Shown: positions 5,749 to 12,635 of the stretch, piece after piece
How positions within the stretch are numbered: position 1 is the first letter of the stretch
Layout of the letters: each line of letters starts with the position of its first letter
NCBI GenBank assembly: GCA_947629735.1
Contig: CANREX010000030.1
Span: 1 to 12,635 of the forward strand
Origin: an uncultured Clostridia bacterium
GTDB lineage: Bacteria > Bacillota > Clostridia > Christensenellales > Borkfalkiaceae
Length of the DNA stretch: 12,635 nt
Direction of reading: 5' to 3'
Made by a program: the position numbers and the translations under genes
Notes under the pieces: generated by a model
What the model was told of the DNA's origin: nothing
Seen by the model: the letters and a program-made list of their open reading frames with translations, nothing else
Databases searched by the model: none

Positions 5749-6567
5749 CTATTTAATCGTCACGGTGACAAGGTTGGAAAATTCACCGTCGCGGACGTTC
5801 TCGTACACAATACTTTCGGCGGCGTTTTCAGCGAGTTTGAGCGAGATAATGTTGTCCGAATTTTTCGGGTCGAATGCGTCGCCGCCGTATTTTATCTTCA
5901 TCGTCGCCCTCTCGTCCGCCTGAGAGAATTCGGCTGAGAGCTGCATGTTGACGTCCTCCCCGAGGGCGGGCAAAATAATCTGCACGCACAGTTCCTCGAA
6001 GACCGTCTGCAACCTGTATATGGTATTTTGCGACATTCCGTTGCGCCTGCCGAACTCTTCCAGCCCCGTATTCAGACCGATAAAATCGAAGTCCAACGAA
6101 AGAATTTCCGCCGAGAACATATTGATATGTTTGATAAAGGCAATCGTTTTTTCCCGCTTGGGGTTTTGGAAGATGTCCTTAGGCGAGCCTTCCTCGTAAA
6201 TGCCGCCCTCGTCCATATAGAACACGCGGTTCGCCACTTCCCGAGCGAAACGCATTTCGTGCGTGATTATTATCATCGTAAGCCCCTGTTTTGCGAGGTC
6301 GCGTATTACGGATTGGACTTCCCCCACCATTGTGGGATCGAGAGCTGACGTGGGCTCGTCGAAGAGAATGATGTCGGGCTTCATGGCGAGGGTGCGCGCA
6401 ATCGCGACGCGCTGTTTCTGTCCGCCCGAAAGCTCGTCGGGAAAATTGAGCGCTTTATCCGCGAGTCCGACCGTGCGCAGCAGCCGCATCCCCTCTTCAT
6501 ACGCCTCCTCCTTGGGCATTTTCAGAAGGTCCATAGGCGCGGCGGTTATGTTGCCGATTATATTCAT
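5749..6567 (-). pseudogene. N-terminally truncated polar amino acid ABC transporter ATPase with RsbW-like C-terminal domain
   Basis: The 272-residue frame matches GlnQ/HisP-type ATPases from the alpha-helical region onward: signature LSGGQ (46-50), Walker B IILFDEP (66-72), D-loop SALD (74-77), switch H103 (ITHE) and the family ending EEGSPKDIFQNPK (125-137). Everything before NIIGNITAAPM is absent, including Walker A and the Q-loop, about 90-95 residues, so it cannot bind and hydrolyse ATP normally. Residues about 150-272 extend beyond a normal ATPase of this family. They resemble an anti-sigma-type HATPase fold (LQTVFEELCVQII, then MKIKYGGDAFDP, then SIVYENVRDG). Its N-box Asn, ATP-binding Asp and Gly-rich loop are replaced, so it is probably non-catalytic. 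The ATG at 6567 overlaps the stop of a signal-peptide fragment. A strong terminator follows. Expression of a short product is possible; transport function is unlikely. Confidence 0.8.
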
Positions 6568-6617
6568 AGCGTCGCCGCCATCAAAACGGAAAAGACAACA
6601 GATAACTTCTTTTTCAT
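6564..6617 (-). pseudogene. Signal-peptide fragment of a lost substrate-binding protein
   Basis: ATG 6617 follows AGAGGAAAAAGT, a plausible ribosome site with 7-bp spacing. It encodes MKKKLSVVFSVLMAATL and then stops at TGA, overlapping the next ATG as ATGA. A lysine-rich start followed by a hydrophobic core is what opens a lipoprotein or secreted solute-binding protein, the usual first gene of a polar amino acid ABC operon. The fragment ends at the point where ATPase sequence begins, so the body of this gene, and presumably the permease, are missing. The gene identity is inferred from context. Confidence 0.6.
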
Positions 6618-6642
6618 ACTTTTTCCTCTGTTATGTCAAAGC

Positions 6643-6818
6643 GTTTGCTGTTTTGTTGAATTGTTTGTTAAATGTTTGCTGTTTATTGCGTTATTTATTA
6701 GAAGTGCGGCTGCTGTTTTGCGGCGCCGCTTGTTAAAGCGCGTTTATTGCTTTGCCGCACTTTTATTAAAGCACATTTATTGCTTTACGGCACTTTTATC
6801 AAAGTGTTTATTATTTTA
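6643..6818 (-). repeat. Tandem array of about 33-bp repeats in the leader of the ABC remnant
   Basis: Two clear 33-bp units, 6733-6765 and 6766-6798, agree at 29 of 33 positions by eye, and a partial third follows at 6799-6818. Each contains AAAGC-N9-GCTTT, an inverted repeat. Toward the gene, decayed copies continue as TGCTGTTT motifs at 6646, 6677 and 6711 (spacing 31 and 34). A perfect GCGGCGCCGC palindrome sits at 6719-6728. With the promoter at 6813-6841 nearly all of the array would be transcribed. It is not coding, since in-frame TAA codons recur. It could be an operator array or repeated RNA hairpins. Confidence 0.65.
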
Positions 6819-6841
6819 TCACCATTCAAAGTAAATTGCAA
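6813..6841 (-). promoter_or_regulatory. SigA-type promoter of the ABC remnant
   Basis: On the minus strand -35 TTGCAA (6841-6836) and -10 TAAAAT (6818-6813) are separated by 17 bp. Predicted initiation near 6806 gives a leader of about 190 nt. The gap 6842-7008 upstream is AT-rich and I see nothing else in it. Confidence 0.55.
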
Positions 6842-7008
6842 GCTAGGGAATATATCTTAACAATTTTTTTACATTTAACACTTTTAGCGCAAAAGCGCGT
6901 AGATGTCCGCCACCCGCCGCCCAAACGGAGTGATTTTTGCCTATAATTTTATTTTGATATTTTGCCTGCTCTTCGCATAAGATGAAAAATTGTCTGATAA
7001 TAAAACAT

Positions 7009-7038
7009 CGGGCAGGCGCGAATTTTCGCGCCTGCCCG
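7009..7038 (-). terminator. Rho-independent terminator of the C1 protease gene
   Basis: A 14-bp stem CGGGCAGGCGCGAA / TTCGCGCCTGCCCG lies 7 bp past the stop codon at 7045. On the minus strand it is followed by ATGTTTTATTA. Confidence 0.8.
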
Positions 7039-7044
7039 TCCTCG

Positions 7045-10000
7045 TTATTTGCGGCGTTTTTTGCGAAGACGCAGAAATACTGCGAGACCCGCGCCCGCGG
7101 CGATAAGCGCGCAGGTCGGAATGATTATCGCAAGCAAAAGGGCATTGCTTTGTTCGGGCTTATCGGGCATATTTTGCCCGCCGATAACTATATCGAAATA
7201 GACTTCCGTCACCTTGTAGCAGTTCGCGTCCTCGCCCACGTAAATCGCTTTCTTCGTGAGCCTGCTACCCGCAACTTCCTCATCGTCCGCCCAGACAAAC
7301 CCCTGCGGAAGGCGGATATCCGACAACTTTTCGGGCTTCTCGCCGAGCGTTATCTCGCTGTCGATATTCGGCTTTTCAGCCTGCAAAATAGAAAATGCAA
7401 ACTCCCTTGTGCCCGCGTAACCGTTTTTGAAAGTGACAACCGCAATACCTTCCCCTACAAACTTGTTGTTGCGATACTCTACGTCGTAATCTACGCCTTT
7501 CGCAAGCGTTATCCCGCCGTCCCTCACGATAACTTTCGGCGTTTTCTCCTGCCCGTCGTAAACGAAGGCGTTGCTGCTAAGCGCGATATTCAGCCCGGAA
7601 GCGCTCTTGGGCTGCTCCTTTGTTATCGTGACTTCCACGCGGCCGAGCTTGTAGTTTTTCGCGTCCGCATATACGGCATACGCCGCGACCGTTTCGGCGT
7701 TTATTTCCGTTTCGGGCGTCTCCCATTCCCAACCGCTTATAAGCTGCACTTCTCGCAAGGTCTTTATATTCCTTGCAACTGTTATTTTTGCGCTCGGCAA
7801 CTGCGCGGGTTTCTCCGCCTTGTCTATGGTGAACGATGATTTTGCAACGGCGGAATTGTAGTTTCCCGATTGCCCGATTTCCGCTTTGATCCAATATATT
7901 CCCGCATCAATCGGCTTTTCCGCGGCGTATTCGCCGTCCTTTTCGTCCGAGTAAGTGTAAGTAACTTCCGCGGTCTCCATAGCCCCGATTATTGTCGGCT
8001 CAGGGGTGTTTTCTTCCCCGTATGTCCAGCCGCTCTGCTCCACCGCAAAGTCTCGCCTTGCCGCCCTGTCGATAGCAAAAGGCAAAGTGACTTCGCCCGC
8101 GTAATCGTTCTTAAAAGTTACGACCGCAGCAGCTTGACCGGCAAACAAATTGTCTCTGTAAGAAACGTCGTAATCTTCGCCTTGCACAAGCGCAACCCCG
8201 CCGTCCTTCGCGATGACGTTGGGCGTTTTCTCCCGACCGTCGTAAACAAAAGACTCCATGTCGAGGGTAACGCTTATCTTTGACGCATTTTTCGGCGGCT
8301 CTTTCGTTATTGTGACTTCCACGCGGCAGGGCTCGTAATTAGCCGCGTCCGAATATACGGCATACGCCTTGATCGATTCGGCGTTTATTTCCGTTTCGGG
8401 CAATTCCCACTCCCAACCGCTTATAAGCTGAATTTCTTGCAGTGTTTTTATATTTCTTGCAACGGTTATTGAATCGTTGGGCAACTGTTCGGGTCTTTCC
8501 GCCTTGGCTATGGTGAAATACAACGTCACCTCGCCCGAATAGTCGTTTTTCCCCTTGACGACAACGCTCGCCTGCCCCGCAAGGGTGTTATTGAGATACT
8601 CTACGTCGTAATCTTCACCTTGTACAAGCACAACCCCGCCGTCCTTCGCGATAACTTCGGGCGTCTTTGCCCGCCCGTCGTATGTAAAGCTGTCCTCTTC
8701 AAGCCCGAGCTCGGCGATGTCCGAAATTTCGAATTGCGATTCGCGAATTATAGTTATCTGCGCCCGAATATTTGCGTAGTTGTCCTTATCCTGCCCGATA
8801 TAAACAGCCGTAACGGGGAAATTATCGCTTGTTATATCGAGATCCGCCGTTTCCCACGCCCAATTTTCACAGTTCAAAAAAATTTGGTTAAGGTTTGTAA
8901 TTTTTGCGCTGATTTTAATTATGCTGTTCGGTTTGTCTTTGGGCGATTCCGCCCTTTGTATTTCAAATTCGCGGCTTATTCGGTTGAAATAACGCCCGCA
9001 TCCTTCCACGGTGACCGTTGCCGTTCCCGCGTTTGTGTTGTCCTGCAATGTCAAAATATAATCGATTGAAGCGTGAAGCACTTTGCCGTCATAGATAACC
9101 CTCACTTGTGGCTCGACAGGCTCGCCCGTGTACGTATATTCCCCCACGATTTCCACCGCGGCGTCCGCAATATCGAAGTCGGCGGGCGGACTCTGGGCTA
9201 TTTTGTTCACATAAAAATCGCAGGTGGAATTTTGGTAGAAGTCCTTATCTGCCCCGACATATTTTATTGAGACGGGAAAAACGGACGTTCCGACGTCGAG
9301 TTTTCTGTCCATATCGACCCACTCCCAATCGACGGGGATGGGGATATCGTGCAGATTTATCGTGTTGTCGTAGACGTCCACCGTGCCGCCCATGACATTC
9401 GGCGGATCTTTGGGCTTCGCCACTTCGAAATAAGTTTTTCTGACGCCTTTATATGCGCCTATGCCTGAAATTTCTATTTCCGTCATGCCGGGTTTAACTA
9501 TATCCCGAACGCTAACCTCGTAATCTTGCCCGAATTCAAGCAGTTTTCCGTCTAAATAAACCTGCAAATCGGGAGTCAGATTCTTCCCCCGTGCGTAGTA
9601 GACAAGTCGGTTAAGGATCTCCACGCGGGCATATTTTAAATCGTTGTCCGATTGCGTTTTTCGCCCGACGGTGTTTGTTATCGCCCTGATTTTAGCCGTC
9701 CTGTTGCCCGTTGAACTATCCGCATAATAATTGCTGCTTTTAAAACTTATCCATTCTCCGTCTTGCAGGTAATATGTCATATCGTTTACAGAAGCGCTGC
9801 TATCCGCCGCACAATTTACGGAAATCGGGCTGTTATATTTGTTTCTGCAACTGACAACGATTGAAAAATATTCGCCCTGTTCGAGGTCTATCGGCTCTTT
9901 TAAATCTATTGTGTGCATCCCGTCATATTTGATATGCGCGTCCACCTCGCCTGCGGGAACGCCTTGATCGGGTTTGTTAATTTTGTCATTGACGTTGCCA

Positions 10001-11115
10001 GGATTTGCGTTTAAATTTTTGTATATCCTGACGTTGACATTTAAATCTCCCTCCGGTACGGAAATCATGACGGCTTTCAATTGCTCCTGTTTTGTAGGGC
10101 TCGAAAGTTTCGCCTCGTAAATAGCCGCTTGCGATTCACTCGCGTTTCTGACGCGGTTGACTGTTATATTTCCGTCGTAGTAATAAATATTCTGATAGTC
10201 GTCTCTCATCGCAAGATCGACGGCATAGATAGAGCCTATCGGCAATTCATAGGATATGTAGTAGTATCCTTTATATCCCGAAAAATCTCCCCAGCTGTTC
10301 TTGATTATCCACGCCCCGTCGCCTTTGGGCTTGCTTGGAGAAAACTCCGAACTCTTCACGTCGTCGTTCCAACCTACGATAATTGACGAATGGTTAGCCG
10401 ATTGATAGGGAGAATAATACTTATTGGAGGACGGCGCGCTGTAATTGAACGTGACCGCCCCGTATTGCAAAATCGCGCGCTTGATGGCGTCTTTTTCCGT
10501 CGGAATACACTGATAACTTTGGAGATAATATTCGGACTGGTGAAGGCAGCTTTTGATTTTACTTACTTCAACGGATTGATGAAAGGAATTTTCACGCAGA
10601 AGAGTATAGCCCTGCGTCATAATGGCAAGTGCGTTTACGGCGCTGTCTCCCTGATTCCAATGTCCGAAATCATACTTGTCGTTTGTCGTCAACAAAAGCG
10701 GGTCTTGATCCCCGTCGCGGACATGTCGGGTGTATGCCGCTATCGTCTCGTCGAAGTCAAGATTGTCTTTTGTCGCATTTTTATTTATTCCCTCGCGCAG
10801 AATGCTTGCCTCGGCTGCCCCAACCGCCGCGAACGCCCAACAAGTATTCTTAGTGTATTGGTTACGCGCCGGCGTCAAGTAATCATATTCCCTGCCGTCG
10901 AATTTGTTTAAATTTCCCGCCCAATAATCAAGCTGCTCGCCGCTCGCGCTTTGTAACTCGGAAAGATTTGCAGGCGGCGCATTGCTTATTTCTTCCGCTC
11001 CGAGGGAACTCGCATACGCCCCTACGGGTTTTACGGCAAGCAAAATTATTCCCGCCAGAAGCGAGAACAACGCCGCTTGAAATGTAATTATTACGGAAAT
11101 AATACGCTTTTTCAT
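7045..11115 (-). CDS. Membrane-anchored papain-like (C1) cysteine protease with lectin-like and Ig-like repeat domains
   Basis: Numbered from ATG 11115 the protein has 1356 residues. A signal peptide (MKKRIISVII..., AYA at 33-35) precedes a C1 peptidase domain (about 75-302). It has all four papain positions: oxyanion Q86, nucleophile C92 in NTCWAF, H242 in NHSSIIVGW and N273 in WIIKNSWG. The Q-C spacing of six equals papain. A lectin-like beta region follows (about 310-484), then alternating Ig-like modules: five of 'YDG...DYDV.Y.NN..AG' type (492-566, 644-720, 794-870, 943-1016, 1171-1244), five interleaved partners (571-639, 726-791, 872-939, 1099-1167, 1247-1311) and one extra (1020-1098). 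A TM helix (1325-1348) and RLRKKRRK tail anchor it; no LPXTG is present. It probably degrades proteins or adheres at the cell surface. An ATG at 11142 adds nine residues; neither start has a clear ribosome site. It has its own promoter and terminator. Confidence 0.92.
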   Translation of the reverse strand: MKKRIISVIITFQAALFSLLAGIILLAVKPVGAYASSLGAEEISNAPPANLSELQSASGEQLDYWAGNLNKFDGREYDYLTPARNQYTKNTCWAFAAVGAAEASILREGINKNATKDNLDFDETIAAYTRHVRDGDQDPLLLTTNDKYDFGHWNQGDSAVNALAIMTQGYTLLRENSFHQSVEVSKIKSCLHQSEYYLQSYQCIPTEKDAIKRAILQYGAVTFNYSAPSSNKYYSPYQSANHSSIIVGWNDDVKSSEFSPSKPKGDGAWIIKNSWGDFSGYKGYYYISYELPIGSIYAVDLAMRDDYQNIYYYDGNITVNRVRNASESQAAIYEAKLSSPTKQEQLKAVMISVPEGDLNVNVRIYKNLNANPGNVNDKINKPDQGVPAGEVDAHIKYDGMHTIDLKEPIDLEQGEYFSIVVSCRNKYNSPISVNCAADSSASVNDMTYYLQDGEWISFKSSNYYADSSTGNRTAKIRAITNTVGRKTQSDNDLKYARVEILNRLVYYARGKNLTPDLQVYLDGKLLEFGQDYEVSVRDIVKPGMTEIEISGIGAYKGVRKTYFEVAKPKDPPNVMGGTVDVYDNTINLHDIPIPVDWEWVDMDRKLDVGTSVFPVSIKYVGADKDFYQNSTCDFYVNKIAQSPPADFDIADAAVEIVGEYTYTGEPVEPQVRVIYDGKVLHASIDYILTLQDNTNAGTATVTVEGCGRYFNRISREFEIQRAESPKDKPNSIIKISAKITNLNQIFLNCENWAWETADLDITSDNFPVTAVYIGQDKDNYANIRAQITIIRESQFEISDIAELGLEEDSFTYDGRAKTPEVIAKDGGVVLVQGEDYDVEYLNNTLAGQASVVVKGKNDYSGEVTLYFTIAKAERPEQLPNDSITVARNIKTLQEIQLISGWEWELPETEINAESIKAYAVYSDAANYEPCRVEVTITKEPPKNASKISVTLDMESFVYDGREKTPNVIAKDGGVALVQGEDYDVSYRDNLFAGQAAAVVTFKNDYAGEVTLPFAIDRAARRDFAVEQSGWTYGEENTPEPTIIGAMETAEVTYTYSDEKDGEYAAEKPIDAGIYWIKAEIGQSGNYNSAVAKSSFTIDKAEKPAQLPSAKITVARNIKTLREVQLISGWEWETPETEINAETVAAYAVYADAKNYKLGRVEVTITKEQPKSASGLNIALSSNAFVYDGQEKTPKVIVRDGGITLAKGVDYDVEYRNNKFVGEGIAVVTFKNGYAGTREFAFSILQAEKPNIDSEITLGEKPEKLSDIRLPQGFVWADDEEVAGSRLTKKAIYVGEDANCYKVTEVYFDIVIGGQNMPDKPEQSNALLLAIIIPTCALIAAGAGLAVFLRLRKKRRK
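7384..8736 (-). repeat. Coding repeats of Ig-like modules in the C1 protease
   Basis: Modules at 8506-8736 and 8068-8289 share about 44 of 60 core residues by eye, and 7384-7605 is a third relative. The partner modules at 8299-8502 and 7615-7821 share 46 of 57 core residues. The pattern fits duplication of a two-module block of about 150 residues. Confidence 0.8.
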
Positions 11116-11225
11116 AATATTTGTCGTTTTTAATATAACCATCGCGATATAATTGCAGCGAGAACCAAACGTTGTTTAAAACATAACTTTCGCGGAAACA
11201 AAGCGCTTGTTATATAGGTATTATA

Positions 11226-11254
11226 ATTTTACAGAAATTTTTCTTAAAAGTCAA
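11226..11254 (-). promoter_or_regulatory. SigA-type promoter of the C1 protease
   Basis: On the minus strand -35 TTGACT (11254-11249) and -10 TAAAAT (11231-11226) are 17 bp apart. An overlapping TATAAT a few bases downstream has poorer spacing (23 bp). Initiation near 11219 gives a leader of about 100 nt. Confidence 0.65.
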
Positions 11255-11360
11255 TAGTATATGTCAATCTTGGCAATTTATACTCGTTTCGCCGAGAATG
11301 TCACCCCACCCAAGAGCGTAAGAATACTTTCTGAGCGGGCAAGCGGAAGTCCCACTTTAT

Positions 11361-11485
11361 TGTCATTCTGAGCGAGAGCGCAAGATCCCCTTTATTGTCA
11401 TTCTGCCCGAGGGCGTAAGCCCGATGGTTTGTAGAAAATTTTTGCGATTAAGCAAAAATTTTCACAAAGCGGAGTGAACGCATAT
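11361..11485. repeat. Dispersed-repeat segment (TGTCATT families) with AT-rich hairpin
   Basis: 11361-11388 is a short TGTCATTCTGAGCG copy. 11396-11470 is a TGTCATTCTGCCCGAGG copy whose extension, including a 12-bp stem GAAAATTTTTGC / GCAAAAATTTTC (11435-11464), recurs inverted at 5448-5519. In the preceding 11262-11360 I see nothing supportable. No gene is supported across 11143-11872. Confidence 0.7.
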
Positions 11486-11494
11486 ATTTTTTTA

Positions 11495-11619
11495 CTGTCA
11501 TTCTGAGCGTAGTGAGGCTGAAAGCCGAACGAAGTCGAAGAATCTGGTAATTCATTACGCTAAGGACTTTATTATGCGGCATACCCCAACCAGATTCCTC
11601 GGCAGGCTCGGAATGACAG
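11495..11619. mobile_element. MITE-like palindromic element of about 125 bp
   Basis: The ends are inverted: the left reads CTGTCATTCTGAGCG, then GAAGAATCTGG further in, and the right reads CCAGATTCCTCGGCA then CTCGGAATGACAG. No ORF lies inside. A diverged copy occupies 5343-5447. No transposase is in the window, and no target-site duplication is clear, so mobility is inferred from copy number and terminal inversion. Confidence 0.55.
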
Positions 11620-11644
11620 CATGTAAAAACGCGCCCCCTATATT

Positions 11645-11677
11645 CTCCCACTCCCCTTGCACAGGGGAGTGGGGGAA
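11645..11677. repeat. Hairpin of the CTCCCCACTTCC family
   Basis: Arms CCCACTCCCCT (11647-11657) and AGGGGAGTGGG (11663-11673) enclose TGCAC. It follows the MITE-like element by 25 bp, as its relatives at 3287 and 5547 follow dispersed-repeat ends. Confidence 0.6.
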
Positions 11678-11751
11678 ATTAAAAAAGGGGTGTGGGGTCG
11701 ACCGCAGTTTATTCTTTTGCCGTTACTATGCGGCGTATTGCCCCCAAACGT

Positions 11752-11794
11752 TATATCTGCCCGCTTCCCTGTTTTAGGGAAGCGGGCAGATATA
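11752..11794. repeat. Perfect 19-bp stem-loop, CTGCCCGCTTCCCT
   Basis: Arms 11752-11770 and 11776-11794 pair over 19 bp around GTTTT. The core resembles the CTCCCCACTTCC hairpins with G/C substitutions. It is directly adjacent to the hairpin at 11796-11833, on the far side from the gene that ends at 11873. Confidence 0.7.
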
Positions 11795-11795
11795 G

Positions 11796-11833
11796 AAAGC
11801 GCAGTCGCCAGATAGATAGGGCGACTGCGCTTT
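11796..11833 (-). terminator. Probable bidirectional terminator after the 11873-12635 gene
   Basis: A 14-bp stem AAAGCGCAGTCGCC / GGCGACTGCGCTTT has a 10-nt loop AGATAGATAG. On the minus strand TTTCTATAT follows; on the plus strand TTTTATT follows. It lies 39 bp past the stop at 11873. Confidence 0.6.
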
Positions 11834-11872
11834 TATTCACTTGCTCATTATCGCGCTGTTGCGCAAAACAGC

Positions 11873-12635
11873 TTATAACATGGCGGGAATAATCACTATA
11901 ACGGCAATTATGGCAATCACGGCGAGAGCAATTATAAATGTCGCTGCTTTGTGCGTAGATGTCCAATAACTTAGCTTCGCCCATTTGCTATTGTAATCAT
12001 ATCCGCTTTCGCTAATGGACTTTTCATACATATATTTTTTCAATTGCTTGATATATTCTTTATATTGCGTTACACTTTTTTCGTATGCGGCATTTTCTTC
12101 AAGAAATTTTTTGCCGAATTCGGTTGGCGTATCCGTTGGCTTTTTGCTTCCGTATAATAGCATGTTTGCTTTTTTTGTTTGATTTTTTGCTATCGCACAA
12201 AGAATAATTCCTATTATGCTTATTACAAGCAACAAATATGACATATAAATTATTAATCCAAAAGTACCGCCAAATATGCCAAATAATTCAGACATGACCA
12301 ACAAGAAAACATATACAATAATCCAACGCGTCAACTTATCTTTTTTGTTGCTGTAAATTTGATATTTATGCATATTGAAAAGCATCTTAAATATAATAAC
12401 ACAAGCTATCGCTAAGACATCAACCGCAAACAATATTTTACTTATAATTTCTTCTTCTATCATTGCACTATTATTTGATTTATTAGATATAGCATATAAA
12501 TATAATATTAACATATAGAACAATGTCGAAAGCACAATTACAATTATAGTCGCCAGCGGGGCTATGGCGGAAGCGCGGGCGCAGGCGCGGCTTTGTTTAA
12601 GCAGCAACTCTTCCTTTAATATCGGCGCGTCCTCT
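11873..12635 (-). CDS. Multi-TM membrane protein of unknown function, 5' end cut by window edge
   Basis: The frame stays open to the right edge, so the true start probably lies outside. The first in-window candidate start is TTG at 12607 (244 residues); an in-frame reading EDAPILKEE continues upstream of it. Numbered from that TTG, hydrophobic helices lie at about 15-40, 57-76, 92-112, 114-139 and 219-243. A charged segment with helix-prone AAYEKSVTQYKEYIKQLKKY lies at about 173-192. It ends in a C-terminal anchor helix with almost no tail (VIIPAML). I recognise no family. The segment 11873-12540 is AT-rich with many ATA and AAA codons, unlike the GC-rich 12541-12600 that encodes its N-terminal ACARASAIAPLA and unlike the other genes here. 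The 12541-12635 part may be a separately conserved N-terminus. Confidence 0.75.
   Translation of the reverse strand, partial: EDAPILKEELLLKQSRACARASAIAPLATIIVIVLSTLFYMLILYLYAISNKSNNSAMIEEEIISKILFAVDVLAIACVIIFKMLFNMHKYQIYSNKKDKLTRWIIVYVFLLVMSELFGIFGGTFGLIIYMSYLLLVISIIGIILCAIAKNQTKKANMLLYGSKKPTDTPTEFGKKFLEENAAYEKSVTQYKEYIKQLKKYMYEKSISESGYDYNSKWAKLSYWTSTHKAATFIIALAVIAIIAVIVIIPAML

Noticed and set aside
6564..6567. ATGA overlap read as normal translational coupling in an intact operon
   Set aside because: Coupling overlaps join complete genes; here both partners are fragments, so the overlap is more likely a by-product of the deletion junction.
6643..6841. Possible CRISPR array
   Set aside because: Units of about 33 bp are directly adjacent with no spacers, they diverge from each other, and no cas gene is present.
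7045..7150. Sortase LPXTG anchor at the C-terminus of the protease
   Set aside because: The tail has a TM helix and basic residues but no LPXTG-like motif before it; the anchor is a plain membrane helix.
6982..7839. Plus-strand open frame of 285 codons opposite the protease gene
   Set aside because: The minus strand here encodes repeating Ig-like modules and a TM anchor in one continuous frame; the plus-strand frame crosses the protease terminator and has no motif.

Overview
The window looks like a fragment of an uncultured gut-type Clostridia (Bacillota) genome of middling GC. The grounds are consensus SigA-type promoters with 17-bp spacers, a GGAGG ribosome site, a polar amino acid ABC transporter, and a large papain-like surface protease built with the Ig-like 'YDG' repeats common in gut Clostridia. 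Short inverted repeats are also scattered between the genes. The taxonomic placement is inference; no rRNA or marker gene is present.

All genes lie on the minus strand and most appear to be single transcription units. In + coordinates the order is: (1) 1-1265, a membrane family-2 glycosyltransferase cut by the window edge, driven by a perfect TTGACA-N17-TATAAT promoter; (2) 1502-2833, a divergent neurotransmitter:sodium-symporter family transporter; (3) 2834-3636, a repeat-rich gap; (4) 3637-5013, a four-TM surface protein of unknown function with its own promoter and a structured leader; (5) 5014-5748, a second repeat-rich gap; (6) 5749-6617, the remnant of an amino acid ABC operon, in which a substrate-binding-protein signal peptide runs directly into the C-terminal two thirds of the ATPase, behind a leader made of about 33-bp tandem repeats; (7) 7045-11115, a 1356-residue membrane-anchored C1 protease; (8) 11143-11872, a third repeat-rich gap; (9) 11873-12635, a multi-TM protein cut by the right edge.

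The genes do not form an obvious pathway. They share a cell-envelope theme (glycosyltransferase, transporters, surface protease, membrane proteins). About a sixth of the window is noncoding. Those gaps hold related repeat families: half-elements with TGTCATT-type ends, a roughly 125-bp MITE-like palindrome, and a family of CTCCCCACTTCC-type hairpins.

The observations most worth following up are the collapsed ABC operon, the degenerate RsbW/SpoIIAB-like domain fused to its ATPase, the transcribed 33-bp tandem-repeat leader, and the mosaic repeat elements. No CRISPR array, tRNA, rRNA, transposase or phage gene was seen.
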